From Incurvaria masculella (Eukaryota > Arthropoda > Insecta > Lepidoptera > Incurvariidae): a stretch of DNA of 64,000 nucleotides. The notes below the pieces were generated by a model that saw nothing but the letters and a program-made list of their open reading frames with translations, ran no database searches and was not told the DNA's origin. This document shows, in pieces, positions 1-10,252 of this stretch. A program made the translations under genes and the position numbers. Location of the stretch: assembly GCA_946894095.1 (NCBI GenBank), contig OX335643.1, positions 11,271,036 through 11,335,035 of the forward strand, read 5' to 3'. The first letter of the stretch is position 1. Every line of letters starts with the position of its first letter.

Positions 1-1108
1 GTAGCAATGGGATCTCCAGTGGCACCGGTGGTGGCAAACCTTTTCATGGAGTCGCTGGAACACCGCACATTGCAAACTGCACCTCTTAAGCCAATGTTTT
101 GGGTACGGTCCACGTACCCAAAACATTGGCACGTGTTTTCAATCTGGTCACATGGACGCCAATCACTCGACGCTTTCCTCTCTCATCTTAATTAAATATA
201 AAATACACAGTAGAGTGTGAGAAGGAAGGCACTTTGGCGTTCTTGGACGTACTTGTTGGTCGACGATTGGATGGAACCCTAAGCCACACAGTATACCGCA
301 AGCCGACACACACAAATCGTTATCTACATGCTACTTCGCACCATGCTCCGGTGCATTTGGAATCGGTCGCAAGAGCATTGAGACTCAGAGCACAGCGGTT
401 GTGTGACAAGGACCATATCGTCACCGAAATGAAGACTGTGGACAGGGTGCTTCGAGAAAATGGGTACAATTTTCGTAATAATAGTAAGAAAAGAAGAAGT
501 AAAGACGAAAGGCATTCTTGCCATATGTAAAGGGAGTAACAGACATCATTGGGCGTAGGTTGAAAAAACTGCAGATTGGTACAGTTTTCATACCTATAAA
601 AAAGGTCTCACAAGTTTTACGCTCAGTGAAAGATCAGCTCCCCTTGCAGTCTCCTGGCGTGTACAAAATTCCATGTTCCTGTGGGAAATATTATATTGGG
701 CAAACAAAGCGAAGTGTGGCGACACGGGTTACGGAACACATTCGAGCAGTAAAGAAGAAGGATTTCGCGAAATCAGCTTTGTGTGAGCATAGTGAATCAG
801 GACCAAATCACTGGATACTTTTCGATCAGGTTGGCATAATCTCCGCCGAAAAACGAGCTATACCAAGATTGGTCCGAGAAGCTATCGAGATTAAGAAGCA
901 CAGCAACTTCAATCGAGAAGACTCATTTAAGCTCTCTGCAATGTGGAACCCCGTGCTTCAGCCACTCAGGAGGGTCAAAGGAGAAGATAATATCGGCGAC
1001 AATATTGTCAGCTCATACTGCCTGTCGTCTGAAGTTCGGACCGCAGCCAAACACATTTCAGCTTCCGCCCCCACTCACAGCTACGATTTACGACCACGGC
1101 GAGCCTAG
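1..1108 (+). pseudogene. Penelope-like reverse transcriptase with GIY-YIG endonuclease, frameshifted
   Basis: Coding similarity runs through three frames. Positions 7-195 carry an RT motif (MGSPVAPVVANLFM). Positions 234-530 carry the post-catalytic FLD and YRKPTHTNRYLH motifs typical of Penelope-like RTs. Positions 518-1108 carry a GIY-YIG nuclease with GVYKIPC followed by YYIGQTKRS and a conserved Arg in the next helix. The family would encode these as one protein that copies its RNA onto nicked chromosomal DNA. Here frame changes near 200 and 520 break it, and the stretch that should hold the RT YxDD catalytic site is replaced by a palindrome (90-130). It cannot be functional as read. The family assignment is firm; the subgroup is not determined. 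Confidence 0.85.
90..130. repeat. 41-bp palindrome inside the Penelope RT
   Basis: Arms 90-107 and 113-130 are perfect 18-bp reverse complements around a 5-base loop. The left arm is in the correct reading frame for the RT and the right arm is its inverted copy, placed where the RT catalytic motif is expected. It looks like a local template-switch mutation, not a functional hairpin. Confidence 0.85.
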
Positions 1109-1269
1109 CGGTCACCTCAGTCGTCTGCTGCGTACGAACGCGGCGGACGCCTCCTTGACAACGGGCTGAATGATTGGCTCTAAACGTCGGAGAATGTATC
1201 TTCCTGCCGCGTGAAAAGCCGTAACATTTTTCAAACATGTCTAACGACCGCGGTAATCTCAAAAGTATC

Positions 1270-1840
1270 ATAAGTGAGATGAGATTTGTGTCGAAACGAC
1301 CGCCAGTATTTTTTTTTATAAAGAAAACGAAAACTATACAGGAATCATGTGAAATATTGTTGAACCGCAAACTCAAGACAAGGGCTTAGTCAAGTAAAAA
1401 AATGTAAGAAAAATAAAATGCTATTTTTGTTAAAAATGAGCCCTTTGACATTACTTCACAGATTTTTTTTCCTTTTAAACGATACTATTATCCGGTGCAA
1501 TAGATCATACAGGAAGTGTTATTTGTCTCAAATTTAATGAGTTCGATTCAGGGCAAAACTTAAAATAAAAAATCTTATAATACAGTTTTACTTTTTATCA
1601 AAATTGCCCCCATGGCTCCTGTCCGGGTGTTTTTGACTATTTCTTATAGTTTTCTTATAGCCTTGGAGTCACACTTGAAGTGTAAACCCATGCGTGCACG
1701 GCAGTTGGCAGTATCTACCTGACGTTTACCATTGCCTCCACCACGACTTTCCAATGTGAGTCGTTTAGGTTGCTATCGCGTACTAAGCAGTGAACTAGTT
1801 GATTAGATAAATTTATAGTATGTACCGTTATAGCCATGAC
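1270..1840. other. unassigned AT-rich spacer
   Basis: No convincing coding region, RNA gene or repeat seen; several T-rich runs. Confidence 0.5.
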
Positions 1841-2231
1841 TTTTTAGGGTTCCGTACCCAAAGGGTGAAAACGGAACCCTATTACTAAGCCTCCGCTGTC
1901 CGTCCGTCCGTCCGTCCGTCCGTCCGTCCGTCCGTCCGTCCGTCCGTCCGTCCGTCCGTCCGTCCGTCCGTCCGTCCGTCCGTCCGTCCGTCCGTCTGTC
2001 CGTCTGTCACAGGGCTGTATCTCAGTAACCGTAACAGGTAGACAGCTGAAATTTTCACAGAGTGTGTATTTATTTTGCCGCTATAACAACAAATAGGTAA
2101 GATTAAAAAATAATTAAAATTAAAGTAATAAAAAAATGGGAGCCCCATACAAAAACGTGTTTTTTTTGGTTTTTTTTTACGATGTTACGGAACCCTTCGT
2201 GTGCGAGTCCGACTCGCACTTGGCCGGTTTT
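1841..2231 (+). repeat. dispersed (CCGT)n-bearing element, copy A, full length
   Basis: Starts with TTAGGGTTCCGTACCCAAAG, has a (CCGT)n tract at 1898-2000, a CACAGGGCTGTATCTCA block, a GCCGCTATAACAACAAATAG block, and ends CTCGCACTTGGCCGGTTTT. Five other copies in the window share this order. The microsatellite is internal, so its length varies between copies. Superfamily unknown to me. Reading frames across it are artefacts of the tetranucleotide repeat. Confidence 0.85.
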
Positions 2232-2427
2232 GTGTCTCCTTATCTGGCGCGTATAGTAACTTGACATAGCTGCGACTTGTCTTTTTCTTGTAGTGAAAAC
2301 CACAGCGGGTAAATAACACATCTAAAGGGACAATGCCCATTTGAGTTCCCGAAAAATGCCTAAATTGTTGATATTTCAAGTGTGTAGTGGAGAAATAAAT
2401 AAAAAATCCTTTGAGATTGTTTTCTCT

Positions 2428-2433
2428 TTTATT
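2428..2433 (-). terminator. poly(A) signal for the secreted-protein gene
   Basis: AATAAA on the minus strand about 130 bp past the stop codon at 2561. It is the first canonical signal downstream that does not overlap the stop. Cleavage site not visible. Confidence 0.5.
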
Positions 2434-2560
2434 ACAAATCCTATATTGTAGCAATGAATGAATGATTAAAATAATGACTTTATAAGCTTATAAAAGCCAC
2501 TCCTAGATTTGTTTCCAAGTCTTCCTCGACATAGTGCAGTGGGACATCGACTACATACAT

Positions 2561-3025
2561 TTAATTTCTTACAATGCTAGTTGTGGAAGTCTTCTCAAAA
2601 TGACAAATGTCATCTATTAATTTGCAGCAGCCATTTTTAATTTTTTTATAGCCATCAGGACATTGCAGTGTGATACCATTGACTACATATCTTTTTCTTA
2701 CAATAATCGAGTCGTATGCGGCTTCATCTTTACACAAAATGCCAGTCGGCGTTACAACAGGATCACAGCATCGGTCCTTTATTTTGACAAAACCGCGTTT
2801 TTCGCAATCGATTGGATGTCTTGCTTGCCGATCGCTGCGTCTCCCTGCACCTGAAGGCCGGCTGAAGTGAGCTGCAGGGCTGGGCGGTGCGGCGTGAGGG
2901 TGCGGGGACGCGGGGGAGGCGGCGGCGGGAGCGGAGGGTTGGCCGGACGGAGCACTAGTGAAGCGTCTCACGGCGGACGCGTTAACTACCACGAACAAAG
3001 CCAGCAAAGTCACCTTGAGCAGCAT
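2561..3025 (-). CDS. secreted cysteine-rich protein with two CC-type repeats, unknown function
   Basis: A 154-residue intronless reading frame. Residues 1-18 form a clear signal peptide (Lys-4, then a hydrophobic core ending NASA). Residues 20-70 are rich in Pro, Ala and Ser and end in a basic stretch (GRRSDRQARH) that could be a processing site. The C-terminal half has eight cysteines at 74, 86, 87, 98, 122, 133, 134 and 141. They form two similar units, C-x11-CC-x10-C and C-x10-CC-x6-C, both containing a G-F/Y-x-K-I-K core, so the module looks duplicated. All Cys could pair as four disulfides. The start is chosen because the ATG follows CAACC, opens the signal peptide and sits about 90 nt downstream of a TATA/initiator pair. 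The Pro-Ala segment is GC-rich against an AT-rich background. I do not recognise the family. It could be a silk, immune, cuticle or venom-like secreted peptide; none can be chosen from sequence alone. Confidence 0.8.
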   Translation of the reverse strand: MLLKVTLLALFVVVNASAVRRFTSAPSGQPSAPAAASPASPHPHAAPPSPAAHFSRPSGAGRRSDRQARHPIDCEKRGFVKIKDRCCDPVVTPTGILCKDEAAYDSIIVRKRYVVNGITLQCPDGYKKIKNGCCKLIDDICHFEKTSTTSIVRN

Positions 3026-3114
3026 GGTTGAAATATTTTTTTAATTTATTTTTTATTGTTTATTTGTGTGTGTTCAACTGTCCCGTATTTAATGTTCCAG
3101 TCGTGATTCGTTTC

Positions 3115-3147
3115 TGAATTTGTCTAGAATCTTCCTGGGTTTTTATA
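3115..3147 (-). promoter_or_regulatory. TATA box and initiator of the secreted-protein gene
   Basis: On the minus strand TATAAAA lies at 3147-3141 and a TCAG initiator-like site has its A at 3115, a 32-base spacing that suits insect core promoters. The implied 5' leader is about 90 nt with no upstream ATG in the gene frame that I can see. Transcription start is inferred. Confidence 0.6.
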
Positions 3148-3335
3148 CTCAACCAAAACTTTACCGATGACGTAGTCATGGTAGATTTAACCGTCATTGG
3201 TTGCATTCTGGTTATTCCTGCGGAAAATGTAAACCGAGATAATAATATATATACATACATTAAATACCTTACATACATTCAAAATGATGAAATGGGAATG
3301 TTAGAAAACAGTACGTAAAACTCTATTTTATAGCC

Positions 3336-3885
3336 TTAAGGTGGCCCAACCCGCTCATCTCCCCATACAAAAGGGGAAAGAAGATCACGCCTAAATTTCT
3401 TGTCAGAGATCCAAAATTTTGGTCAAATTAGCTTTATTTGATTGAAGTAGATGTCTGATGACCATTGGCATTGTAAAATTGCGTTTGGTTTTCAAGTTAT
3501 AACGTCCGAAAGTTCGGATTTTTCGAGCGTTTTATACAATAACTTTGGAGGTGGATTACGCAATGATAAAGTAAGAACATCTTTAAAAGATTAGTCATCA
3601 GACATAGCTTATTTAATCAAGATTTATAATCTATTTGGTTTTTGTTAGATTTTTGACTACAGCGGTCGTGGTTTACTTTTAGCTATAAGTCGTTTTGAAA
3701 TTAAAATTTTCGTAAATCTTACCAAATCATACACTATGCACATTGTCTTTTTTGTGGACATGTTGCATCTTCCTCATCACGGAGCCTGTCTTATTCTTTG
3801 AAACAGAGAAGGTCCCAGAGCGCAACAGCACGGTTTTGTACGGTGCCCGCGAATGAGTTAGGCCCGCCGGGTTGGGCCACCTTAA
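3336..3885. mobile_element. TTAA-flanked MITE, copy 1 (542 bp)
   Basis: Element 3340-3881 is flanked by TTAA on both sides and has terminal inverted repeats beginning GGTGGCCCAACCCG. No coding capacity. Copies 2 and 3 (25343-25884 and 42200-42741) are the same length. TTAA targets are used by piggyBac and Kolobok transposons; the ends do not let me choose. Confidence 0.9.
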
Positions 3886-4759
3886 ACATCGATATTAGAG
3901 TTTATAAGACTTTTGGAATAATTGCAAATATTTTACGTGACAGTTTTTTTTTATTTATTAAAAACAATACAATCTAGTTCTTTTAGTTATGTAATAAAGT
4001 GAAAGTGAACCGAAAGTTGGACGAATGAGAACCGATACTAGGCTAGCCTTATTCGCTCGACTTTCATGAAATATTGCAAGAATGAAATAGGTATTCTTTG
4101 GCGTAAGACTGTACCTGCTTTAGTAATAAACATTTGTAACATCGCTATTACCCCAGTATTTCTTGCTCTCTGGTTTCTTTAGCTAAATGTTTATAAGTAA
4201 CGAAGCATAAAGTAAAAATAATGAAGCAATCGCGTCATCAAGACACATCAAGAGACAAGTGGTAGTAACAACCACCGTACTGTTGCCCATAAATCTATAA
4301 TATGCAAAGGTTTTGTAAATAGGTACAGAGAGAAGATACCTTCTGTTGCGAAGACCCTTATCTAATCGTCGATACGGGACGACCCGATTACGCAGAAATG
4401 TGCGCTATGACATGCTATGACTAACTTATGCAATGCACATACGGAGCGCATCACCGTAAACGCCACAGGGAAAATGTAGGTATGTGGATCAAAATCCAAC
4501 GTGTGGCGAGTACGGTGATGACTCAATCCACAGAAACGAACAGGAAAGAGAAGTGTCATATCGACCATATAATCTTTTGGAAAGCGGGCAGCGCGTGCCG
4601 AAATGCGTTGGTCAATTTCACCAAAACATTCAGAAAAGTCTGCGACTAACTATATTTGCGGGTAGCGTGTACGCTAAAGTTGGGTTGTTAATCTCTTTGG
4701 TTAGTATGTAGTATTAGAAAATTGGCGGCAGCGGGGTTCATGCTAGGCGCGCTAGATGG
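3886..4759. other. unassigned spacer
   Basis: No recognised gene or repeat; short frames at 4428-4711 lack any domain signature. Confidence 0.5.
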
Positions 4760-5082
4760 CGCACATCCAGTGGCGTAACAATAGGGTGGCAGGGCTGGCA
4801 AAATGCCACGGGCCTCCGACCCAAGAGGGCCCCGGCCCAACAAAAAATTTTTTTTTACATTTTACCTGAGTATTTTATTTTATTTGAAAAGTATATTTTT
4901 ATAAGTTCCGCTTAAAATCCAAAGTGAGACAACTAAAGACCATGATACAATTTCAAGTTAATCGTTAAGCATTTCAACCAACCTAAACAAAAAGATGTTG
5001 ATTCATTTTTAGAGATTCATTGGCAACATCAAAAGAATTTGCCACGGGCCCCGGATGGTATAGTTACGCCACTGCACACATC
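4760..5082. mobile_element. hAT-like MITE with 8-bp target duplication
   Basis: Element 4768-5074 (307 bp) has inverted ends CAGTGGCGTAAC and GTTACGCCACTG and is flanked by CGCACATC / CACACATC (7 of 8 match). Sub-terminal GCCACGGGCC blocks face each other near both ends. The CAGTGGCG termini and 8-bp duplication fit the hAT superfamily. No transposase inside. Confidence 0.8.
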
Positions 5083-5295
5083 TTCCATTTTGTTTCGAGC
5101 CTCCGTCTACGTGGGTAGCTGGAAAAGCGAAGTACCTAGCATCAAAGTTAGCAATTAGAACTAGGCGAGCCGTGCTACGGGGAGTTGGGACTGGACGACA
5201 CCTACGGTGCTAGTTCGGAGAACTAGTGCAAAAGTAGTTGCGCCGGCAGATCCAGCTGCGTAGACATGGAGTGGAGAGATGCATCGTATCATCAT

Positions 5296-5447
5296 ATGTA
5301 CAGTCGTTTCCTATCAAATGTATACACTGGAAAGAGAAGGAATTCCTAAGTCCCTTTTACTCTTTGGTTGACGTCAGCATGTCAGAAAGAGACCTCAAAT
5401 TTGTCTCTATTTCCGGTGTATAGATTTCAGACGAAACGACTGTACAT
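5296..5447. mobile_element. 152-bp foldback MITE
   Basis: Imperfect inverted repeats of about 40 bp; both ends read ATGTACAGTCGTTTC inwards, followed by a second matching block around TATACACTGGAAA / TATACACCGGAAA. Non-coding. Confidence 0.7.
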
Positions 5448-7017
5448 CGGGAAGTAAGCGTGTCAAACAAAAAAGTCCTGTACCTAACTGGATATGGGAG
5501 CCAGCGAGTCCAGCGTGGATTGAAACGTTAGATTGAACGTTAGACGGATTGAAACTCCGGCACCGAAAATGCCCTTGACTTCGATAAATGTAAAGCTAAA
5601 ATAACCAAATAATGTTTCTCAAACTTCACAGGATAATAATACTTTAAGTTTTTTTTAAAAAAGACACGGTTTATCAAATATCGGTGCGAAACCCCCTCTT
5701 TCGGAGTCGAGCTCACAGTTTGCCATTTTTTCTGTACACTGGGCATCGGAGTAAAAGCCACACCCAGTTTCACTTAGAGGTTAGAGAAAGGCCATTCTTC
5801 GCCAACTGGGCCTTCCTCGTCTTCACACTCTCGAGGGTTATGAATAATATACAATTCGACTCATTGTCGCACACTAACCTCTACTGCGTCTTTAAACGGT
5901 GTGGCTTTTATCGTGCCATCCACTGTACGTCTAATAGAGCGTCTATTTACTAAATCACGCTAGCAATTGACAAAAAACAACCTAGCGTTTTTTTGTCAAT
6001 TGTCCAGCGGTTGTGCAAATGCGGGATATTACACCCGGATTACATTTCGGTTCATTCGCTGGTTTTGTATACAGTAGACAGAATATAACAGTAAGACAAC
6101 GTACCATCAAAGTATGGTGCGGCTGCTGGCAGGGTCTGTTGTAAATGTGTGCAACTACTGTTCTCTACTTGACTTTTTTTTCTACAGCTCTTAAAATATA
6201 TGATTTTAATTCGTGTCTGTAGACGTAACAATATAATAGAGGAATTACCTCGAAAAGGGAAAATATAATAAATGAACGAAAAAGACCTGGCTCATGAGGT
6301 TACCCCCATGTGTCGGGAACGGAAACCTATCTTACTTCGTTGCCCTTTGTTTTCAAAAGCATAAAACCGTGCTCTTATTGAAGACGAGAATGATTTTGAG
6401 GTTTGCAGAAACAGCATTAGAGGATTTGGCACAGGGTTTAATATATTTTTTAATAGATGTAAATTAACAAATATAAAGTTACAGATTCATTATTTTATTT
6501 TAGTTTAACATGGGCAAGAGCCATTTAATTTATATTCAGATCATCGAGGTCCGCAACTAAGCAGGTAAAAGACAAAAACATATTAGGTTAAGAAGAGTTT
6601 ACCTACTGATTCGTTCCTGCATTGTGACTCGGATTACGTTTCGCTCGTTCATGAGCATTGTACATACATTGTTCGCCTCAACGCCTCTCAATGCATCGCG
6701 AGTAAATATTGCTACATGGATCTGCAGCCCTATTGTCAGAGGCTTATTAGCTCCATGTGGTAGAGTCCTTAAATAGGCTGCGTGGGATGAGAGTTCTTAT
6801 TGGTAGAATATTATTACTGTAAGGGTAGATATACATCAACGAGAATACAATCGTTACAAGTTTGGGGTTCTTCCGGAACATTTACTATACCATCGTTACG
6901 CTTCCCTGAAGAGGTAGACATCGACGATATAGCGTCAAACGCTGCGTTCACAGCATATTACTTTGAAGAAGAAAGTGGTGCATGACTGGGGCGACGATTT
7001 GAACGCATAATCTCTAG
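5448..7017. other. unassigned spacer, 1.6 kb
   Basis: No supported gene. It contains a small hairpin (5964-6002). Frames at 5540-5953 and 6800-6985 show no recognisable domain. Confidence 0.45.
5964..6002. repeat. short hairpin
   Basis: Arms CAATTGACAAAAAAC and its complement with one extra base, around an 8-base loop. Could be a relic of a small inverted-repeat element. Confidence 0.6.
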
Positions 7018-7137
7018 CAGTTCAATGTAGCCGCGCAATTTAAAGAAGATACTTCAGGATACGTATTACATAGTTTGTGGTGTTTTGGGCTAACATCATG
7101 ACAGTAGGTGTGGATTAGCCATCCGTGGTTACATATA
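7018..7137 (+). mobile_element. SINE fragment, degenerate
   Basis: Carries the family body block AGTTCAATGTAGCCG and the tail pair GGGCTAA ... ATTAGCCATCC. The segment between is eroded. Head missing. Confidence 0.55.
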
Positions 7138-7154
7138 CATATAATGCTATATGA

Positions 7155-7310
7155 TTACGGCTGAAATACTTTGTCAACGGGTACGTCGATTCGACTCACT
7201 ACTCTGTAAATTTGTTTTGTCAATATTTCGTCTCTCATTCGCTCTACATGTGCAAACCACCTCAACTTACCCTTCTCAATAGCCGTCACTATAACTTTTT
7301 TCAGTTGACC
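7155..7310 (-). pseudogene. LINE ORF2 C-terminal fragment
   Basis: The minus frame reads EKGKLRWFAHVERM followed by RDEILTKQIY, the well-known C-terminal motif of many insect LINE polyproteins (RTE-like and relatives). Only about 50 residues remain, with no RT core, so it is a dead fragment. Confidence 0.6.
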
Positions 7311-7447
7311 GTGCTCTCCAACCCACCTATAATAGAATTCGTACCGTACAACGCAAACTTTTCTCAAGGAACCGTAATAAATAACATGTCGAACATGCTA
7401 AAAAATAATGTCCATAAAATTATGACATTTACAATATTATTATGTCG

Positions 7448-7632
7448 TAAACCTTCCGTCATGATATTAGCCCAAAACATCACATTGGGATTAGGTGCCA
7501 CGCCAGGATCTTCCTTCTTGCACGGCTACACTGAACTGGATAGAAATTACTCAATGCCTTTTCGGTAATCATTCATTCAATGCACGAGATTCAATACGAT
7601 GATTAATACCAACCCGAGCGAGATTAATCTAT
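7448..7632 (-). mobile_element. SINE fragment (body and tail)
   Basis: Minus-strand copy: tail with ATATTAGCCC, the GGTGCCACGCCAGGA block and the GAACTGGAT block, then an eroded body to 7632. It abuts the next CCGT repeat directly. Confidence 0.7.
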
Positions 7633-7949
7633 AACGGAACCCTATTACTAAGCCTCCGCTGTCCGTCCGTCCGTCCGTCCGTCCGTCCGTCCGTCCGTCC
7701 GTCCGTCCGTCCGTCCGTCCGTCCGTCCGTCCGTCCGTCCGTCCGTCTGTCACAGGGCTGTATCTCATGAACCGTAATAGGTAGGCAGCTGAATTTTTCA
7801 CAGAGTGTATATTTATTTGGCCGCTATAACAACAAATAGGTAAAATACGAAAATAATAAAAATTAAAAAAACTTGATTTTTTGTGTTAAATTTTTTACGA
7901 TGGTACGGAACCCTTCGTGAGCGAGTACGACTCGCACTTGGCCGGTTTT
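7633..7949 (+). repeat. dispersed (CCGT)n-bearing element, copy B, 5' truncated
   Basis: Begins at ACGGAACCCTATTACTAAGC, lacking the usual first 30 bp, and runs through (CCGT)n (7661-7747) to the terminal GCACTTGGCCGGTTTT. Confidence 0.85.
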
Positions 7950-8323
7950 GAGCTTTAATTTTCTTCTTACTGTTTAACAAAATGTTTTCAGATACAGTAG
8001 CGATATAGTCGGTACTTAAGGTAGTAACGTGAGTCGTCGTGCAGAATAGACGTGTCGCAAGTAACGCTCTCGGAAATAATTGCTTTGCTGCTCCCTCCCG
8101 AGGCTGGGACACCAAGAAGGTGAGACAACACCATTTTAGTAACTCCGTGCTCAGTTACACAGCGAGGTAACAGAATACCCCCACCTTGCCACCACGATCG
8201 GCTGCGCCACCGCCGCACTGCCGCTAATCACTCGAGCGAGCGGCTCGTGCATCACCCTAGCCGGACCACTAAAGGAGAAGACGGACTGTTTTGGAGCGTC
8301 ACTACCGTCGCCTTTTATCCACC

Positions 8324-9676
8324 ATGGCGACAACACCAGAGGTTCCAGAAGTCCGTGCAGAGGAGGACGAGAGTGCAAAGAAGGTGGTAGAAGACGACGA
8401 AGTTAAGGTATGCGGTGCATGCCAGGGCCCCCTAGGCACCGAAAAGCCGGCAGTCTGCTGCATATGTAAGGAGGTCTACCATCTGGAGTGCGCCAGTCTA
8501 CCAGGGGCAGATGCGATCGCCAGGCGAACCAGAGCTTCGAAAGAAGAATGGACATGTGCAGCGTGCGTGGGGAAGACTCGGCTAGGAATCGGATTCTACA
8601 ATAGTCCCCTACCTAAGCAGAAAACGACTCCGACTACTTCAGTGGGAAACACGCCTGTGGCTAGCCCAATCGCATCACCAGTCGCCAGTCCTATGAAAGT
8701 CCCAGAAAAACTGGGTCCTCAGTCCGGTAAGAAAAAGTTAATGGTTAAGGGGGCAAAGGACGGAAAAGGAAAGGCTGGCTCCGAGCGCCACCAATCTCCG
8801 GGATCTGATGGCGAGCGCCATCTCAATAGCGGTATGGCTGCTGCTGTACCTGCTCCAGTCTCAGGTAGTACTTCCTTCGATATGGACAGCATTATCGGTT
8901 GCATTGAAAGGAAAATGGATGAGATGGGCCGTGTGCTATCTAAGAAAATCGAAGCTTCTCTCTTTCGCCTGGAGACGAGACTCGGTGAAGTCACTGAATC
9001 CATACAGTTCCTGAGCGATAGAATGGACGACTTTGACAAGGAGTACAAGAATGTCCCCGAAAAACTTGAGTCGCTGAAAAGGGCCCACGAAAAAGAGACC
9101 ACAGAACTGCGACGAGAGCTGGAAAAATCGAAAGAGCGTCATGACGAGTCAGAGCAGCAAGCGCGGGACTGCAACCTAGAAATCTCAAATGTCCCAGAGA
9201 TGCAAGGAGAGAACCTCGTAAAGCTGGTCGAAACTCTGGGCGCAAAAGTTGATGTTCTCATTACCACTGCCGATATTGTAGCGGTGCATCGGGTGCCACA
9301 CAACATGAGCCGGCCACGCACAGGCGCAAATGGAAGAGATCGATGCGACGATACGAGCGGAGACAGGCCGAAAAACATAATAGTCAAGCTACCGACAAGA
9401 TCAATGAGAGACAGCGTAGTAGCAGCTACCCGCAAAGTCCGTGGCATACGATCAGAAGACTTGCAGCTGAGTGGCTCTTCGAGGAAAATCTACGTTAATG
9501 AACACTTAACCTTGCAGCGAAAAATGTTATTTCGAGAAACACGGGAAAAGTGTGCTCAACAAAAATACAAATATGTATGGGTTAAGCACGGATCTATATA
9601 TGTACGAAAAGATGATGACCCTAAATCAAAATTTTTACGCATTAAGAGTAATAGTGACATTGCCAAAATCATTTAG
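8324..9676 (+). CDS. CR1-like ORF1 protein: PHD finger, coiled coil, RNA-binding-like domain
   Basis: 450 residues from an ATG in an ideal ACCATGG context; an upstream in-frame extension to 8291 lacks an ATG. Residues 30-81 form a C4HC3 PHD finger (C30, C33, C45, C48, H53, C56, C78, C81) with the Trp expected two residues before C78. Residues 85-180 are low-complexity, rich in Pro, Ser and Lys. Residues 187-290 are strongly helical with heptad-like spacing, a probable trimer or dimer coiled coil. Residues 283-450 resemble the RRM-like plus C-terminal module of LINE ORF1 proteins (NLEISNVPE, IIVKLPTRSMRD, KIYVNEHLT). The role inferred from the family is RNA binding and RNP assembly; the PHD may bind histone tails and steer integration. 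The stop at 9676 overlaps another open frame. Confidence 0.85.
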   Translation: MATTPEVPEVRAEEDESAKKVVEDDEVKVCGACQGPLGTEKPAVCCICKEVYHLECASLPGADAIARRTRASKEEWTCAACVGKTRLGIGFYNSPLPKQKTTPTTSVGNTPVASPIASPVASPMKVPEKLGPQSGKKKLMVKGAKDGKGKAGSERHQSPGSDGERHLNSGMAAAVPAPVSGSTSFDMDSIIGCIERKMDEMGRVLSKKIEASLFRLETRLGEVTESIQFLSDRMDDFDKEYKNVPEKLESLKRAHEKETTELRRELEKSKERHDESEQQARDCNLEISNVPEMQGENLVKLVETLGAKVDVLITTADIVAVHRVPHNMSRPRTGANGRDRCDDTSGDRPKNIIVKLPTRSMRDSVVAATRKVRGIRSEDLQLSGSSRKIYVNEHLTLQRKMLFRETREKCAQQKYKYVWVKHGSIYVRKDDDPKSKFLRIKSNSDIAKII

Positions 9677-10241
9677 AACAAGTTATATATTAAAAACGGC
9701 ATTCTTATATCTACTGCCAATTATACTGCACACAGCGCACTATTTATATATTATTACTTATCTTCATATACACAATAATAAACTTATAAAACACATAAAC
9801 ACGTACAAAGTAGACTGGAAAAACAACAGAATATCAACAAAACCTATTAATCAATCATATTATAACAACTTAATCCTCGTTCCACATATATTTCTTAAAA
9901 ACACATTAACGTTGCGGACCTCTAGTAAAAATGTAGGTATTTTTAATGTATACGCTAAATTTGACAAAATTAAGAAAGAGTTACGAAAAAATCACATAAA
10001 CGAAATAATTCCATTAAATTTCCTCGTAAGAATATCGGATGAGAGTTACTTAACTATTTATCCTATGAAGACAGCTCACGCGCCCAAACCGGTCCAGAAT
10101 ACAGCGACCGGCTCGCTACTATCCAAACAAGCTAATGGGAGCACGGAAATTGTTATTATTACTAAGAATATATATACCGAAAATATTACTGGCTGTATTA
10201 TATGTTTTTATCCAATTTTCTTTTTCCTTCATAGTATTTAG
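9573..10241 (+). CDS. middle open frame between CR1 ORF1 and ORF2, unknown
   Basis: 222 codons from ATG 9573, in the +1 frame relative to ORF1, overlapping the last 104 nt of ORF1 and ending 11 nt before the ORF2 ATG. The non-overlapping part (9677-10241) stays open for 188 codons in AT-rich DNA where stops should be frequent. The product is basic, with a hydrophobic stretch near residues 35-60 (LPIILHTAHYLYII) and a tract containing FDKIKKELRKNHINE. No domain recognised. It may be a separate protein, a frameshift extension of ORF1, or chance. The start codon is not supported by context. Confidence 0.4.
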   Translation: MYGLSTDLYMYEKMMTLNQNFYALRVIVTLPKSFRTSYILKTAFLYLLPIILHTAHYLYIITYLHIHNNKLIKHINTYKVDWKNNRISTKPINQSYYNNLILVPHIFLKNTLTLRTSSKNVGIFNVYAKFDKIKKELRKNHINEIIPLNFLVRISDESYLTIYPMKTAHAPKPVQNTATGSLLSKQANGSTEIVIITKNIYTENITGCIICFYPIFFFLHSI

Positions 10242-10252
10242 TGATATACATA

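Larger units (their letters stand above)
1..1269 (+). mobile_element. Penelope-like retroelement, 3' part, cut by the window start
   Basis: Holds the broken RT/GIY-YIG coding region (to 1108) and about 160 bp of 3' untranslated sequence. The 3' limit near 1269 is set by comparison with 17969-18182, a minus-strand mini-copy of the same 3' region that ends at the matching base and is flanked by direct repeats. Penelope-like elements are retrotransposons that pair a reverse transcriptase with a GIY-YIG nuclease. The 5' end lies outside the window. Confidence 0.85.

Noticed and set aside
1885..2148. Minus-strand frame with long (TDGR)n repeats, and similar ones at 7577-7801, 30625-30837 and 45520-45807
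   Set aside because: Pure translation of the (CCGT)n microsatellite inside a dispersed element; no gene signals.
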